Shown here: in pieces, positions 40,462 to 52,129 of the stretch
How the letters are laid out: each line of letters starts with the position of its first letter
How positions within the stretch are numbered: position 1 is the first letter of the stretch
From: Cichorium intybus
Lineage: Eukaryota > Streptophyta > Magnoliopsida > Asterales > Asteraceae
NCBI GenBank assembly: GCA_023525715.1
Contig: CM042010.1
Coordinates: forward strand, 159,231,407 to 159,295,406
DNA: 64,000 nt
Direction: 5' to 3'
Notes under the pieces: model-generated
The model's input: the letters and a program-made list of their open reading frames with translations, nothing else
Told to the model about the DNA's origin: nothing
Databases searched by the model: none
Made by a program: the position numbers and the translations under genes

Positions 40462-41703
40462 TCAGCCATAAAGTTGGGCTAGTTCCCACTTGATAGCAAG
40501 AATTGAATTTAGTGGTTCTTCGGTCAAATGATCATGCAAACGAAGAAAGAAAAGCAAATCATTTTCAACATGCCTGGCTTTGATCTCTTCTAACTCCTGC
40601 TCAAGGATCAATGTTTTCTTCTTCGCCTCCTCCTCTAACATTCCTTTCTTCCAAGCATGGTAGTCCCGCTCGTTTGCATTTCTTGCTAATTATTGTCGGC
40701 GAGAATAGATATTTTTTCGACAATGGTCCTCGTTTCCTATTGCCCTGAGGATGTGTCAACCGCTTTCTTCCTTTTTCATTGTCGTAATTGTGGTGATGGT
40801 TGTGGTACCTCATCATTGATGATTTGATGTCATCAACATCGACATCGTGAGTTGAATAGTGTGCAACAAGAGAGGTTGTGGTGGTATTGGACTCTGATGT
40901 CTTGTTTCGTTTGGAGGAATGATAAGGGGACATTCATACCAATTTCCTTGATTGTGAGCCATTTAGAATGGTCTCTCAGAATTTCCCATGCTCCCATATG
41001 TGCAAACCCGCCACAGACAATTTTCCAAAACTTACTTTGCGTTGCCTTTAGAACATCAACATCATCTCTCTTGTTGGCACGCATGTTGCATTTGTTGTTG
41101 TAAATGCAGTTGAACTAGTTGACATTCGTCTACAAATTGTTTCATTTGGAGTTAACTTGATGCCTTGTCCGATCGGATCCACCAAGTTACGTGTTGAAAT
41201 AGGTCAACACCTGTTCCTAAAAGGACTTGTGGCGTTGATGGTTGCCACATTATTCATCCTCACGCATTTGCCAAGGTGACTTCCTCTTTCTCACTCTATA
41301 GCTATCATCTCAACCTTGTGACAGAAGTTTGTTTCTGGGAGGTCGTTGGAAGGGGTTGTTCATTTTCTTGTGTTTCTTGGACTTCGTAGCTAGATTCGAT
41401 ACATTGGGTTTGGGAGAGTGGAAGGATTTCATCGCTTAACTCGTCGTGCATTGGTCACAAAAATGGGATGTCTCTGGGATATAACATTGAGAGGGGTTTA
41501 CTTGGTGGGGACTTTGTTTGTATTGTCGAAATTGGTTGTAGTCTTGGAAAAGTGAAAATTGGTTGTAGTTTTGTTGCATCGGTTTTTGTTGGTATTGTAG
41601 ATAATAAGGCAATAGGGATGGGGAAACATTTGAATTGTCTTCGTCCTAACAGTTTCTTGATTCCGAAGAACCTCTTTTTTTATTTTCCCCGGCTTGAATC
41701 CAT
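40462..41703 (-). pseudogene. Second decayed PIF/Harbinger-associated Myb/SANT-like ORF
   Basis: The minus strand begins MDSSRGK and a Gln/Asn/Tyr-rich leader (YYLQYQQKPMQQNYNQFSLF). Later it reads VDVLKATQSKFWKIVCGGFA, HMGAWEILRDHSKW and NKTSESNTTTTS. It ends with a coiled coil EEEAKKKTLILEQELEEIKA and NSILAIKWELAQLYG stop at 40462. The order matches the same transposon-associated protein as at 12963-14164, but from a different subfamily. Several frame changes and the weakly preserved Myb domain (about 41100-41350) mark it as a pseudogene. The matching transposase was not found. Confidence 0.6.
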
Positions 41704-44322
41704 TTGAAAATAAAGAGTTTTTATACAAATATAGGAAAGGGTTAGAGAATTTGAGAGGAAAAATGAAGAAGGAATCTGTGACTTTTGAAAAAATATAAGG
41801 AGGTATTTATAAAGATAGGGGTAAATAAAATTTCGATAAATTTTTTTTAACCATTCATGCGGCTTCACCAACCCACGTTTCACCCACCATCCGCCAACCC
41901 ACATACTGCGGTACCATGACACTGGTAGGGCCGGCCAGTCCCCTTCACCAACCCGCGGCCAACTATGGCACGCCCACCCTTATTGCGATGTTGGCTGCAA
42001 GTCCAAACAGCGGTATTTGGCCCGATATATAGCAAGTAAACAATTGGAAAACTTTGTGTTTCTTCTTTGCAAATTCGTTTATCCAAAAAAATTTGAACTT
42101 TGCATTCATTTTCTCATAACCCGCTTTTTTGGTAACTCGCTGAGAGCTGTTTTGACTAAAAAACAGTTAAAAGCTACAAAATTAACCAAAAAGGGAACCC
42201 CCGCCACACCCAATTTTAACAAACAAAAATTTACCTAAATCGTACGAATGAAATCTCACAAAATTTCATATAGCAATACTGGTACTGTCTGCTAAAGATT
42301 TAATTTCCCCTTTTTATCTATATTCATGAATATAGCTGAAACATGATGTGACTATGAAGTTATTGACCATCCAGATCCAAATAGACGATTTTAGATGTTG
42401 ATCACAAAGTTTACCACATGCCACATGTTATGGGCCATGTTTACATACTAAATGTCGTCTTCTTTGTACATATCGTATCTTATTTTAGGAGTTATTGTAC
42501 TGTAAACTTGTAAAGTGCATGTCATGCTGCTTAATATTGGCGACACAAATGACAGTGAGAATGATTAACTAAAAATTTCACCAACTAGTATTCGATAAAA
42601 GTTGGGTTTACTTGCATTTTTGGGTCTTTTAGAACAGACAACTCATATGAGTTCATTACTAATGATGCATATAAGAATAAAGAATTTGACAAAGATGTGT
42701 ACTTTAACTTTACTTACAACCTATTAATGACCACATTTTTATACTGGAGCCACAGTGGGGCAAGGTCCAAGAAACAAATTTAATCACACAACCACAACCA
42801 CAACTACAACTACAACCAACAAATCTGAATTGCTCCGCCATCATCCGCACAAACACCACTCCTAAGGTTTCTTCAAATGACACCTGGGTTCATATATATA
42901 TTTATAACAGTTAGAAGCTTGTAACTATTCTGGAGCTAAAAACATGGAATAATTTGTGTATGATAAAATCCAGAAGGATGTTTAAACAAGGGATAATGTC
43001 ACTAACCATTAATCGGTAACCAACTACTCAGAACTTTCTATTTTAGTCACTGGCAACTATTTATACCTATTCAGGGTAGGTTTACTGGTTACCGCTTACG
43101 TGGCGGCATCCTAGGATCATATGAGTTGCATATCACAACAAGCTACGTTTCTCAAGCGCATACCAAACTTATACACATCCTACTCATAATTTCCAACCTC
43201 GGTTTTTAATTTTACTTATATTCTTTTACCAATTAATATTCTTTAAAGATTCCAATTGTAACATACTATCCATCCAAAAAGCCAATACACTTCAGATACC
43301 AAAAGTTATGAGTATCTCAATTATGAACCAACGTTTTTAATTTTAGGGTTAAAGCCAAAATTCCGGTTACCGACTAAAGGTTTTTTCAGCACTTGTTTTT
43401 CGTTCATTTTTTACCATTCTTACCAATGATAGCAAGGGAATCCCCTTGAATCTTGGCATCTTCTATCTGCTCGATTCTACGCTTCTGGTGCTCTAACTAT
43501 TTCATGGCATCCTGCAACTCTTTCAGAGCCAGTCACCAATCTTCCGAGTCCTCCATCTGTTTCTTACTTTTCTTCAACCAAGTGATGGAGGTGAATGTAT
43601 CCAGGGTTTTAATTAGGTTTTTATTTTTGTCCTTTAATTTGTTTTAATTAATATAATAATATTGGATAAATATGATGAACACCAAAAATGACAAAGGACG
43701 AAAAAGCTACAAGACAAAATAGCAAAATAACATAAGCTTAATGCCTCATTCCTAATGGTGTTAGTTTGAGGGACCAAAAGTTCAAAAATATGAAACCACT
43801 GTCCATGCAATAAATTCAAAAAGTGGACCAAATGTGCAAATTTCGGAAAAGCTTAGGGACCATTTATGTATTAATACATGATTTACGAAATGTCACGGAA
43901 TATCAACCAACAGTCATTTTTTACTCATTTAGGCCCTGATTGTTTTTTTTTTTTTTTTTTTTTTTTTCCGGGTTCAATCGGCCATTAAACTCTACTTTTA
44001 CCTTCAAATTTTACCATGTATCCATTTTTGACCTGTTTAACCCGTAAAAAATGTTGACTAGGCATTCTACTTGGCATATTTGGTTCACCTTAAAGCCATG
44101 AGGTGCTGAGTGCTGACATGGCATCCACTAGAGTTTGAGAGCATTGCATACAGAACAAGACTCAGGTATCTAAAGACATGTTTGCTACTAAATGATTCAA
44201 GCAGTGGCAAGAACAGCTAAAGTTCCAACAAACCACAGTTGCATAATAACAAACTATCTGAATTCTGAAATAAGGCAAAGAGAAAAAATACCTGGGAATC
44301 TTGAAGAAAAGACTTGATGGTT
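41704..44322. other. Intergenic, with one decayed coding trace
   Basis: Minus strand 43580-43430 reads WLKKSKKQMEDSEDW, stop, LALKELQDAMK, stop, LEHQKRRIEQIEDAKIQGDS, LAIIG. It is one frame with two stops and an unknown source. A T homopolymer (about 43948-43967) and AT-rich DNA make up the rest. The 3' end of the SEC15B transcript probably extends into the right part. Confidence 0.35.
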
Positions 44323-46743
44323 TCAGTTGACATCCTTGAGCCTCTTAATTAAAGAGTCGAGGGATTTTTTCTTTGGATTTTGCTTGTACCCTCTTGATCC
44401 AAAAGTTCCAAACAGTCGCTCAGAAGGATCTTTTAGTTTCTCTGAAATTATCCCTACTTTTCTGTAATCCAAAGCATTGTAGCTTCTCTCTCTAATCACA
44501 GGATTCAAAAAGTTTTCTGGGTTATTGCTGAGAAGCAAATTAACTAATTGCCTTGCCTCCACAAGTGCTTTCTTCAACTGATTAGCCTCTTCTTCAGACA
44601 CAAGAGAAGCTTGGTTTTCAGCAAATGATTCCAACAATTTGATATCTAAATCAATCCCCATCACAGCATTCAAACTGAACCTTTTCACAGATTCACCAAC
44701 TAAAAAGTTCACAATTGTTTCAGAGATGTGACAGAGAACATCTTGCAACACTCGTTTAAGAACCTGACCAGGCAATATCTGTTGTGCAGTTGAAAGAAGA
44801 GTTTCAAGAAAGATTATCACTTCATTCACATATTCATTTTCAGTCTGAGGCGGCTCATCAATCATCCAATTCACATTCTCAATCAATGTCATGAAACCAT
44901 CAACTTTCTTTTTGAGCAAGCTACAAAGCATTTGTTCAGCTGCATCACGTGCTTTGGTCAGGGGAAACTGCCGCCTACTTCTTTCCACCATCCTAAGAGG
45001 GATGCCAGAAAGCTTTGCAGCATGGCGAAAGAAGAAATCACAGGCGCGTTCAAGAACAGCCATGTTAGCTGCAACAACCATTGCTTGATTGACCCCACTA
45101 ATTGAAGTGCTAATAAGCTTTAGAAGGGCGTCATCCAGGACTTCAGTCAAAAGCCGGTCCAAGTACTTCTTTACAACATCATAGAAATCAAGCTGTCCAC
45201 CATGAGACATGAAACTAACAGAATCCTCGATAAAGGACCTCACAATTCTACAACAATCAGGCACAGTGGATGAAAATGGGGCAATGTAAGGAAATGCTGG
45301 TACAATGTCAGAAGTTTGTATCTGGAAAGAAAGCACGTTCATGGAATACTCATACTCCTTATTCATCCACATCTGCTCAAACTTATCTGCAGCAAGAGCT
45401 TCAGCAATTTGTTTCCGGCAATCAGATAACAATAACTCATGGTACTTATCCCTGTGTTTGTTCAAAACATCAAGCAGCGCATCAACTGAGTATCCATACC
45501 TCCGTAGGGTAACACCAAGTAAACTCACATAATCCTTAATCAGTAACAAATGATTAGCTGTTCGCATCCTGGAAAATTGGTCTTCTAACACTGAACACAT
45601 TTTGCTAACAGCAGTGTCCCATAAGTTTTCTACTTCCATTTTCGATATCAATCCACCCCCGGTCCTTAAAACACGATCTTCAACTATGAAAAATCCGGCG
45701 ATCTGAGCGAAAAAAGTCTGATGAGATTCTAAAAAAGGTGTCATGGAAGACACCTGAAAATCTGAGGTTAATTGAAGTTTCCGGTTTTCGAAGTAATATT
45801 TTTTGAACCCATCCTCGAGGCCAAGAGTCTGATGGATATGGTAGGATCTATACAATGGTGTCAGATCAAAACCTAGAGTGACATTAACATTACCACCGTT
45901 ACCGTAAACATCGCTACCTTCGTTGCCTGTAGAGTAACCGTCGTCGTCTTCTTCTTCAAGAGCGTAAACAGTGTCCCTCACACTTAGCCGACTCTGCTCC
46001 TCGGCTTGCCGTTGCCTGATCCGTAATTCTTCTTCTCTCTGCCTACCGGCCGACGCTTGTCCGATAGCAACTTGCCCTAAGTTCCGGCTCACCGTACGGA
46101 TCTCAACAAGCCAATCTCCAAACTCTTTACTGATTCTCCGTTCGATGTGCGCTCGGATCGCAGGGATGTTCTTCTCGAGCATTCTCCGGAGCGTGGATGA
46201 CGGCGTCTTTTGTATAAAGTCTCTCTCGATCGAGTCAATACACTTCAACGCCATGTAAAAGTTATTCTTCGATAGATGAAAATTCACCCGCGAGCAAAGC
46301 TCCATTAATCGGACACAAATCCTAAGAGAATCGATCGCAAGGGTTATGTTTTGGCACTTGTTTCTTGCTTCTATGAAAGAATCCAGAGACGTTAAGAGAG
46401 GGCCGGCAACAGACTGTAACTGGTAGTTTGAATTAGAGATGGATGATTTAAGGGATTCGACGCCGGAAAGAAGAGAACGGAGATCATCGACGGCCATTAT
46501 GAAGTCCTGATAATGAACTTTACAGACTTCTTCGATCTCAGCCTCTTTGGATCTGCAGAAATGACGAAGGTGGTGGAGTAGGGTTTCGGGCTTACCCGAA
46601 GCGAAGGTTTTGCGGATGAAAGGGGATAAGTCTTCGCCGTTGGATATGGCAGAGGATAGAAGGAGCTGGTCGAGCTTGTCGCCAGAGTCTCCATTCTCCG
46701 CCGACGCGACGACGACTTTCCGGCGCGTTTTGGATGAGTTCAT
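44323..46743 (-). CDS. SEC15B: Exocyst complex component SEC15B
   Basis: Intronless gene of 806 residues. SEC15 is one of the eight subunits of the exocyst, which tethers Golgi-derived vesicles to the plasma membrane before fusion, and it is the usual contact for Rab GTPases. The N-terminal part (about 1-130) has the conserved EDLSPFIRKTFASGKPETLL and the SEC15 coiled coil (DFIMAVDDLRSLLSGVESLK). A Glu/Arg/Gln-rich helix (about 233-255) and a short acidic linker (EEEDDDGY) follow. The C-terminal Sec15 domain contains DQFSRMRTANHLLLIKDYVS, DKYHELLLSDCRKQI, PDCCRIVRSFIEDSVSFMSH and the end NPKKKSLDSLIKRLKDVN. Length and the lack of introns fit the plant SEC15B lineage (close to 790 residues). 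The start is the first Met and precedes a basic leader. The frame is uninterrupted, so it is probably functional. Confidence 0.95.
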   Translation of the reverse strand: MNSSKTRRKVVVASAENGDSGDKLDQLLLSSAISNGEDLSPFIRKTFASGKPETLLHHLRHFCRSKEAEIEEVCKVHYQDFIMAVDDLRSLLSGVESLKSSISNSNYQLQSVAGPLLTSLDSFIEARNKCQNITLAIDSLRICVRLMELCSRVNFHLSKNNFYMALKCIDSIERDFIQKTPSSTLRRMLEKNIPAIRAHIERRISKEFGDWLVEIRTVSRNLGQVAIGQASAGRQREEELRIRQRQAEEQSRLSVRDTVYALEEEDDDGYSTGNEGSDVYGNGGNVNVTLGFDLTPLYRSYHIHQTLGLEDGFKKYYFENRKLQLTSDFQVSSMTPFLESHQTFFAQIAGFFIVEDRVLRTGGGLISKMEVENLWDTAVSKMCSVLEDQFSRMRTANHLLLIKDYVSLLGVTLRRYGYSVDALLDVLNKHRDKYHELLLSDCRKQIAEALAADKFEQMWMNKEYEYSMNVLSFQIQTSDIVPAFPYIAPFSSTVPDCCRIVRSFIEDSVSFMSHGGQLDFYDVVKKYLDRLLTEVLDDALLKLISTSISGVNQAMVVAANMAVLERACDFFFRHAAKLSGIPLRMVERSRRQFPLTKARDAAEQMLCSLLKKKVDGFMTLIENVNWMIDEPPQTENEYVNEVIIFLETLLSTAQQILPGQVLKRVLQDVLCHISETIVNFLVGESVKRFSLNAVMGIDLDIKLLESFAENQASLVSEEEANQLKKALVEARQLVNLLLSNNPENFLNPVIRERSYNALDYRKVGIISEKLKDPSERLFGTFGSRGYKQNPKKKSLDSLIKRLKDVN

Positions 46744-47282
46744 CGACTTTCGTTGCGGTTTCTTTTCTCCGACAACAGACTTACCGTCAGTGAATGATTA
46801 ACGGAGACGTTAGACACGGAATATATTTAGGAGAGAGAAATATAGGAGAGCTGGCAGCCGGTGATGTAGGTGACCAGATCCGGATGGCAACGACGCCGTA
46901 TAATTGATGGTAACCAACCGAATTATCATAGAATTCTCGGTTGTTATTTTGAAAGTTAAAAGACAGCTACAAAAATGTCTAATTTGCAAAAATTATTATT
47001 TTGGTACAAAAAATAATGAATTATGATTAAAAAATAATTTTTATTGTGGCTCTGGCCCTTCGTGTTAACTGTTATTTATGTTTTCCGGTTAAGTAGAGTA
47101 TGCGTTATCCACATGAGAGTAGTTCTGTCATTTCATTTTTGCTTCCCCATTAATTAATTAATTAATTCATTCATTGTGTTTTTTAATCTCTAATGGTCAA
47201 ATTGATATTAAGAATGCTGATTCGCATTAATAGTTGCTATTTACTTCTTCATTAATTGAGATAGAAAAACATATCCTAGTTT
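46744..47282 (-). promoter_or_regulatory. 5' flank of SEC15B
   Basis: About 540 bp between the SEC15B start codon and the TIR element at 47283. The part next to the gene (46744-46920) is GC-richer and likely 5' untranslated. No specific promoter motif was assigned. Confidence 0.3.
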
Positions 47283-48230
47283 CAGGGGCAGATCTACAAT
47301 ATAACAAGGGTATGCAATTGCATACCCTTGAATCCTTACAACACATTCTAATGATCTATGTACTAGAAAAAAAAATTATATATTGTAATTAACATTGCAT
47401 ACCCTCGTCAAAATACTTGCAAACCCAGAAAATAGGTGGTGGTGACTCACATGACAACATTAAGATGCTCCCAACCTCCTTTATCGCAAAATTAATTGAT
47501 ATTTATGTATATGAAAAAAACCACATCTCTATAGTTACAGTCCTGGGACACGATCTCAACTGTCTTCTAAAAGTTTGAAAATTTATAAACAAATTCAAAC
47601 TTAATCCCTAAAAACCCCTTTAAAAACATATCATGCGAACATTATTTGGTCTTCATAAATCACCGCCTGGTCTGGTTCATCGAAAGCTTCTCCCTGTCAA
47701 GAACTAGAATATCATATTGTCTAAGAGTCTTGTCTATTTGTCAGATTTATGTATGGCTGTCCCTTTATTTGTATCGAGTCGCCCGCTGCTCTCCATTGGA
47801 AGTGAACACCATATCGTATGTCTCTCTCACATCTCACCTCATGAAGTGTTTGTAAAGTATGAACTGTCATCTTGTGCTTTGCATATTGTTGATTTAACTA
47901 GGAAACAGGGTAGACCTTTACCTTATTGTACCCTAAATCATAATTCTTCAATATAAGAGACCTATTATAGTTTTGTAAGTTAGTCCTTGTACATATATGC
48001 ATTAATAACTTGTAACATATCTAATGCTTACAAGAGGACGATATTAGCAAATAAAAATATAGTTTGTTAACTAAAATCAGTAACAAATTGTAAACATTGA
48101 ATATCTATTTCATTTTTTGCAATGTAGTTTGTGAGTGTGAGTTGCATAATCGAATTTTTGAATTTTTAAGACAGCCGTGTAGCTTTTGACATAAAGGAAT
48201 ATTGGATTGTCAACAAAATGAAATTGTAGT

Positions 48231-51226
48231 TGTAACACCCCATTTTTGGCGTTAGCGATTATAAATATTTCCAATTATTTAGTATCGTATTTTAAAATAA
48301 AGGAAATAGATTTTTATATTGGAAGCGAATCGTGGAATCAAACATTGATTATTACGACTAATAATAATAATAATGACGAAATAATAACTCTAATCTAATT
48401 TATAAGTTGAGAGGAGGATTATGTCATATTTGTATACTTAATAAGTTGTATTTGAGGGTTTTGGGTTAACTAAAATTATAGGACCAAAATAGAGGGACCA
48501 TTTTTGCAATTTAACCATAGTACATATAATTCTTTTTCTTTGGAGCTGCTGCGTTTTTGGATGGGGAAAAGAATATCAAGAGCTTCTCTCATGGAAACCC
48601 TAACCCTCTCTATTCCCGTTTTTGAAGACCCACCCTCAGTGTTAGATCATTTCCCGTAGATTCAGATGTTGGATCGCCACGAAATTTTAACTGAAGGTTC
48701 CCAAGATATAAATGAAGATTCCTCTGCTGAGTCTTCCTTCTTGAGAAAATCATATCTGGAGTTCCAGAGGTCAAATAAGGTTAGTACCGGTGCACACGGT
48801 TCACAAATTGAGTTGAGCAACTTTCTACAGTAGACCATTATCCGTTTTGAAGACCAGAGGTACGGGGTAATTACTCATCTTTACGTACTGCTCTAATTCC
48901 GTTCAGATTAGTCATGCTGTTTTGTTTATTTTATAAAAGGAGTTTGGAGAAAGCTTTTTACATGATTCCGCCTCCTAGAATCATTGTATTTAAGTAAATT
49001 TGATATCTGGAAAAGATGGATGTCTGATTCCATTCCCAAGTTTATGGTAATTGGGAAATATCACAGACCAATGGTTTTCTCATCAGCACTATCGTTTCTG
49101 ATTGGTTCGGTATTGTGAATTTTGTATCTTGAGTTTGAAAACGTATTTTGAGTTGGTTCCAACTCTCAGATCTCTATTGTTGAGTCTATTTTACTCATGA
49201 TTTTTCCTAGGGTCTGATTCCATACGAAAGTTGGGTGGAAGTTGCAATTTGCACCAACTGGTCCAGGACTGTTCTGTACAGATAATTATGCATTGGTAAA
49301 TTCATAATTAAATGTACAAAAATGGTTTGGGGGCAAGGTCAGTTGCCTTAGTTCCCTGTTGAAGTCTAGTTTGTCCTCACCAAATTTTAGAATTCAGTTC
49401 TTAACCCATTTTGAGCTATTATTATTTCTTTAAGGTGTGGTTCAGTAGGTGGACTGATTGCATCAGTCAACTTTGGAGATTTTTCATTTATTCTTGAAAG
49501 GTGAAAATGACATGAGGTCAGGCCCTGTGACATTTTCCTTGAGTCTAGTTTACCCATGATTTTTATTGGATTTTATTTTCAATCTTTCCTTGGTCTAATA
49601 TTGCAAATCTTGTTGAGGGTCCAGAAATCAGCCTTGCTGTTGGTTTCTTCTCTTATGATAATCATCTTAGTTTTTGGTTTTGGGTGTCATGATGTGGGCT
49701 TGGGTTTACTTAAAACTAATTGAATCATATAATAACTTATTTTTTGAGTAAAAATGAATAAAAGAGAGTGGGGGTATATGTCGAGACAACGTGCATGTCG
49801 AAAGTTATAAACGTTTAAACTATAAGCAACGCTATAAGTATCTATTTATAGTAACGTTAATTAGTGTACTTGGTAATAATTAACTTAATATACTTTATAG
49901 GAGTATAATGTGTGCGATTTTAAGCTTGGTTGGATTTGCGGAGTTGCCGCACGGATTTCTACATTGCCGACTCGAGGTGAGTACATGCAGTATTTTACCC
50001 ATTTTGGGGTACATGGCAAGTAAGTAATTTCAAGATTTTTTTTATAAAATTTCTATATGTGAAATTATATGCAAGAGTATTATTTCTAACTTGTTTGTGA
50101 AAGTATAATGCTATATTTGAAGTTATGTTTTAGCCTATGAGCCAATTATGTGAAAGTATATTTTGGTCTATGAACCAATTATATGAAGGTATATATGTTT
50201 TGAATATAAGTTATACATGTTTGAAAGTATAGATAGGCATATAGCCACAATATGTTTAAGAAGTATGTTTCGGTTACAAATTGTATATGTTTTCAAGTAT
50301 GACTTGGCATTAAGCCTAAAATGTTATATAGACATGTTTTAAACATATGGTTTATGAAAGATGAAAGTTACAAATTTGGCATCTAGCCATAAAGATAGAA
50401 AGTAATGAAGCTTGGCACTTAGCCACAAGTTATATGTATGAAAGTAATGTTCAAATGTTTTGTATGACTGGTAATTGTAGCAAGCAGCGTTAGTAAGGGA
50501 ACTATGTTCCAACCTTCCCGGGTTAGGTAAGGGGTCTACTGGGGAAAATCCCTGTCGCGAAGTAGATCGCCTCAGCACTTCTATGGTGAGGATTGATCCG
50601 TTCTTTCTAGCCATAGAGACTTGGGGTATCACTTATAGTGATTAAAGCCCTAAGTATAAAAATCCAGCAAGCTTATAAAACCAGTCAAAGAAAGTAAGAA
50701 AGTTGTTATTTAGTAAAGTATGTCACAAAATGATTTTTGAGAAGTAAAGAGTTATAGTATGTTGCTAATATAAAGTTTTGAATGAAGATATTTTTGCAAG
50801 GTATGATATGTAATGATTTTTAAAAGTAAAGAGCTATGGTATGACATTAGTATAAAACTTTGAAAGATGTTTTATGTCATAAGTTTTATATATAAAGGTT
50901 GGAAAAGAAGTTAAAAGTTTGAGTCTAAAACTCATGTAATTCACGAGACAATTTTTGTCTTACATATTTTATTTTTATGCCATGTATTCCAGGTTAAATG
51001 CTATGCTATAATTGGATGAAGTTTAGCTGGAGTGGAGCCCACATAGCTCCTATCTTGGACACAAGGTTTAATCCTTTTCTTGCTTACTATGGTTAGTTTG
51101 GTATGGATTTGTAACACCCACAGTTTTAAATATGTAAATAATCGGTTTTTGTTAACCGTATTTTTGTATTCAAGTATTTATACGAAAAACCATAGTATTT
51201 GTAAATAGTAGAAATGGGGTGTCACA
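48231..51226 (+). repeat. 5' LTR (2,996 bp)
   Basis: Matches the right LTR at a constant offset of 6,207 bp. By eye I found one difference, C at 48888 versus T at 55095. A section with degenerate units such as gaaagtatattttggtctatga (about 50098-50440) and a GC-richer block (50500-50640) lie in its second half. A 97-codon open frame in that block occurs identically in both LTRs and shows no family signature. Confidence 0.95.
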
Positions 51227-51229
51227 AGT

Positions 51230-51246
51230 TGGTATCAGAGCCATAG
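51230..51246 (+). other. Primer-binding site (initiator tRNA-Met)
   Basis: TGGTATCAGAGCCATAG begins three bases after the left LTR and matches the 3' end of plant initiator tRNA-Met complement at 16 of 17 positions. This is the commonest primer site in plant LTR retrotransposons and sets the element's orientation as plus. Confidence 0.92.
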
Positions 51247-52129
51247 TTTAAGCGAATTAGGATTGGCTTGTTCCACTCCTAGGCTTAAACTCATGCTATA
51301 AAAATGATAGTTTATAAAAGTATGCTATATGGTGTCTTAAATGATTAAGACATTATGCATTATTTAAAGTATGGCGATATATAAAACAAAGAAGTGTTAA
51401 GTTAACGTTTAAAGTGAGCACAAATATGACCGTTAGGAAAATTATATCATATTTTCCATAACCGTCTAAATTTATTAAAGTCTATGTTTATAAAGTAGTA
51501 AGATTTCTAGTAATGATCACCATGTACTTGTAATGGTGTTATATATTAAAAGAACCAGTGTCCCATGAAACTTTGTGGTAACAACAGAATCAATAGGTAT
51601 AGGTGGTTATGGTAATATGGGCCCGTATTATCATAATCACAGGATATGTATTGAGACTGGTGGAACCGTAAAGGAATTATGGTAGTCTGGTGAGTAAGGT
51701 TGTGAAGAGAGTAATAAGAATAACATAGAGGTTATATGCCTATGTAATAAGTATTAAAGGTTAATGCAGTGGATATATACCACTTAATATGACAAGGTAA
51801 AAGAAATTAATAAGATAATTAATACTCCCGAGACAATATGAAAGGAACCAGTAAAAGAGACATAGCCTGAAGGAATAAATATATTGAAAATGTTAATGGA
51901 GCATATAGTACAAATATAAAAGAAAAAGTATAACTAAAAATTTCGTTGTCTAACGGAAACGAATTATGATTATAGAATAAAGATAAAAGTAGTGTCACTA
52001 TAGTGACCAAAGAAAGAAAGATTGGAAAATAACAATAATAATAAATAAAAGTAGTAATACATCGATACATGTGACCCATTACTATAACTTTATATTAATA
52101 CATTAAGAAAAGTTTACAGAACTAGTAGC
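51247..52129. other. Leader region of the retrotransposon interior
   Basis: About 880 bp between the primer-binding site and the 3' end of the RKD gene. It is AT/purine-rich, with stops in all plus-strand frames and no gag motif. It probably includes the untranslated leader and the 3' flank of the captured gene. The join was not located. Confidence 0.5.

Noticed and set aside
44891..46258. Several plus-strand ORFs inside SEC15B
   Set aside because: Shadows of the long minus-strand coding sequence.
50339..50632. 97-codon ORF, present twice (also 56546-56839)
   Set aside because: It lies in the LTRs and is identical only because the LTRs are identical. It has no family signature, so it is not called as a gene.
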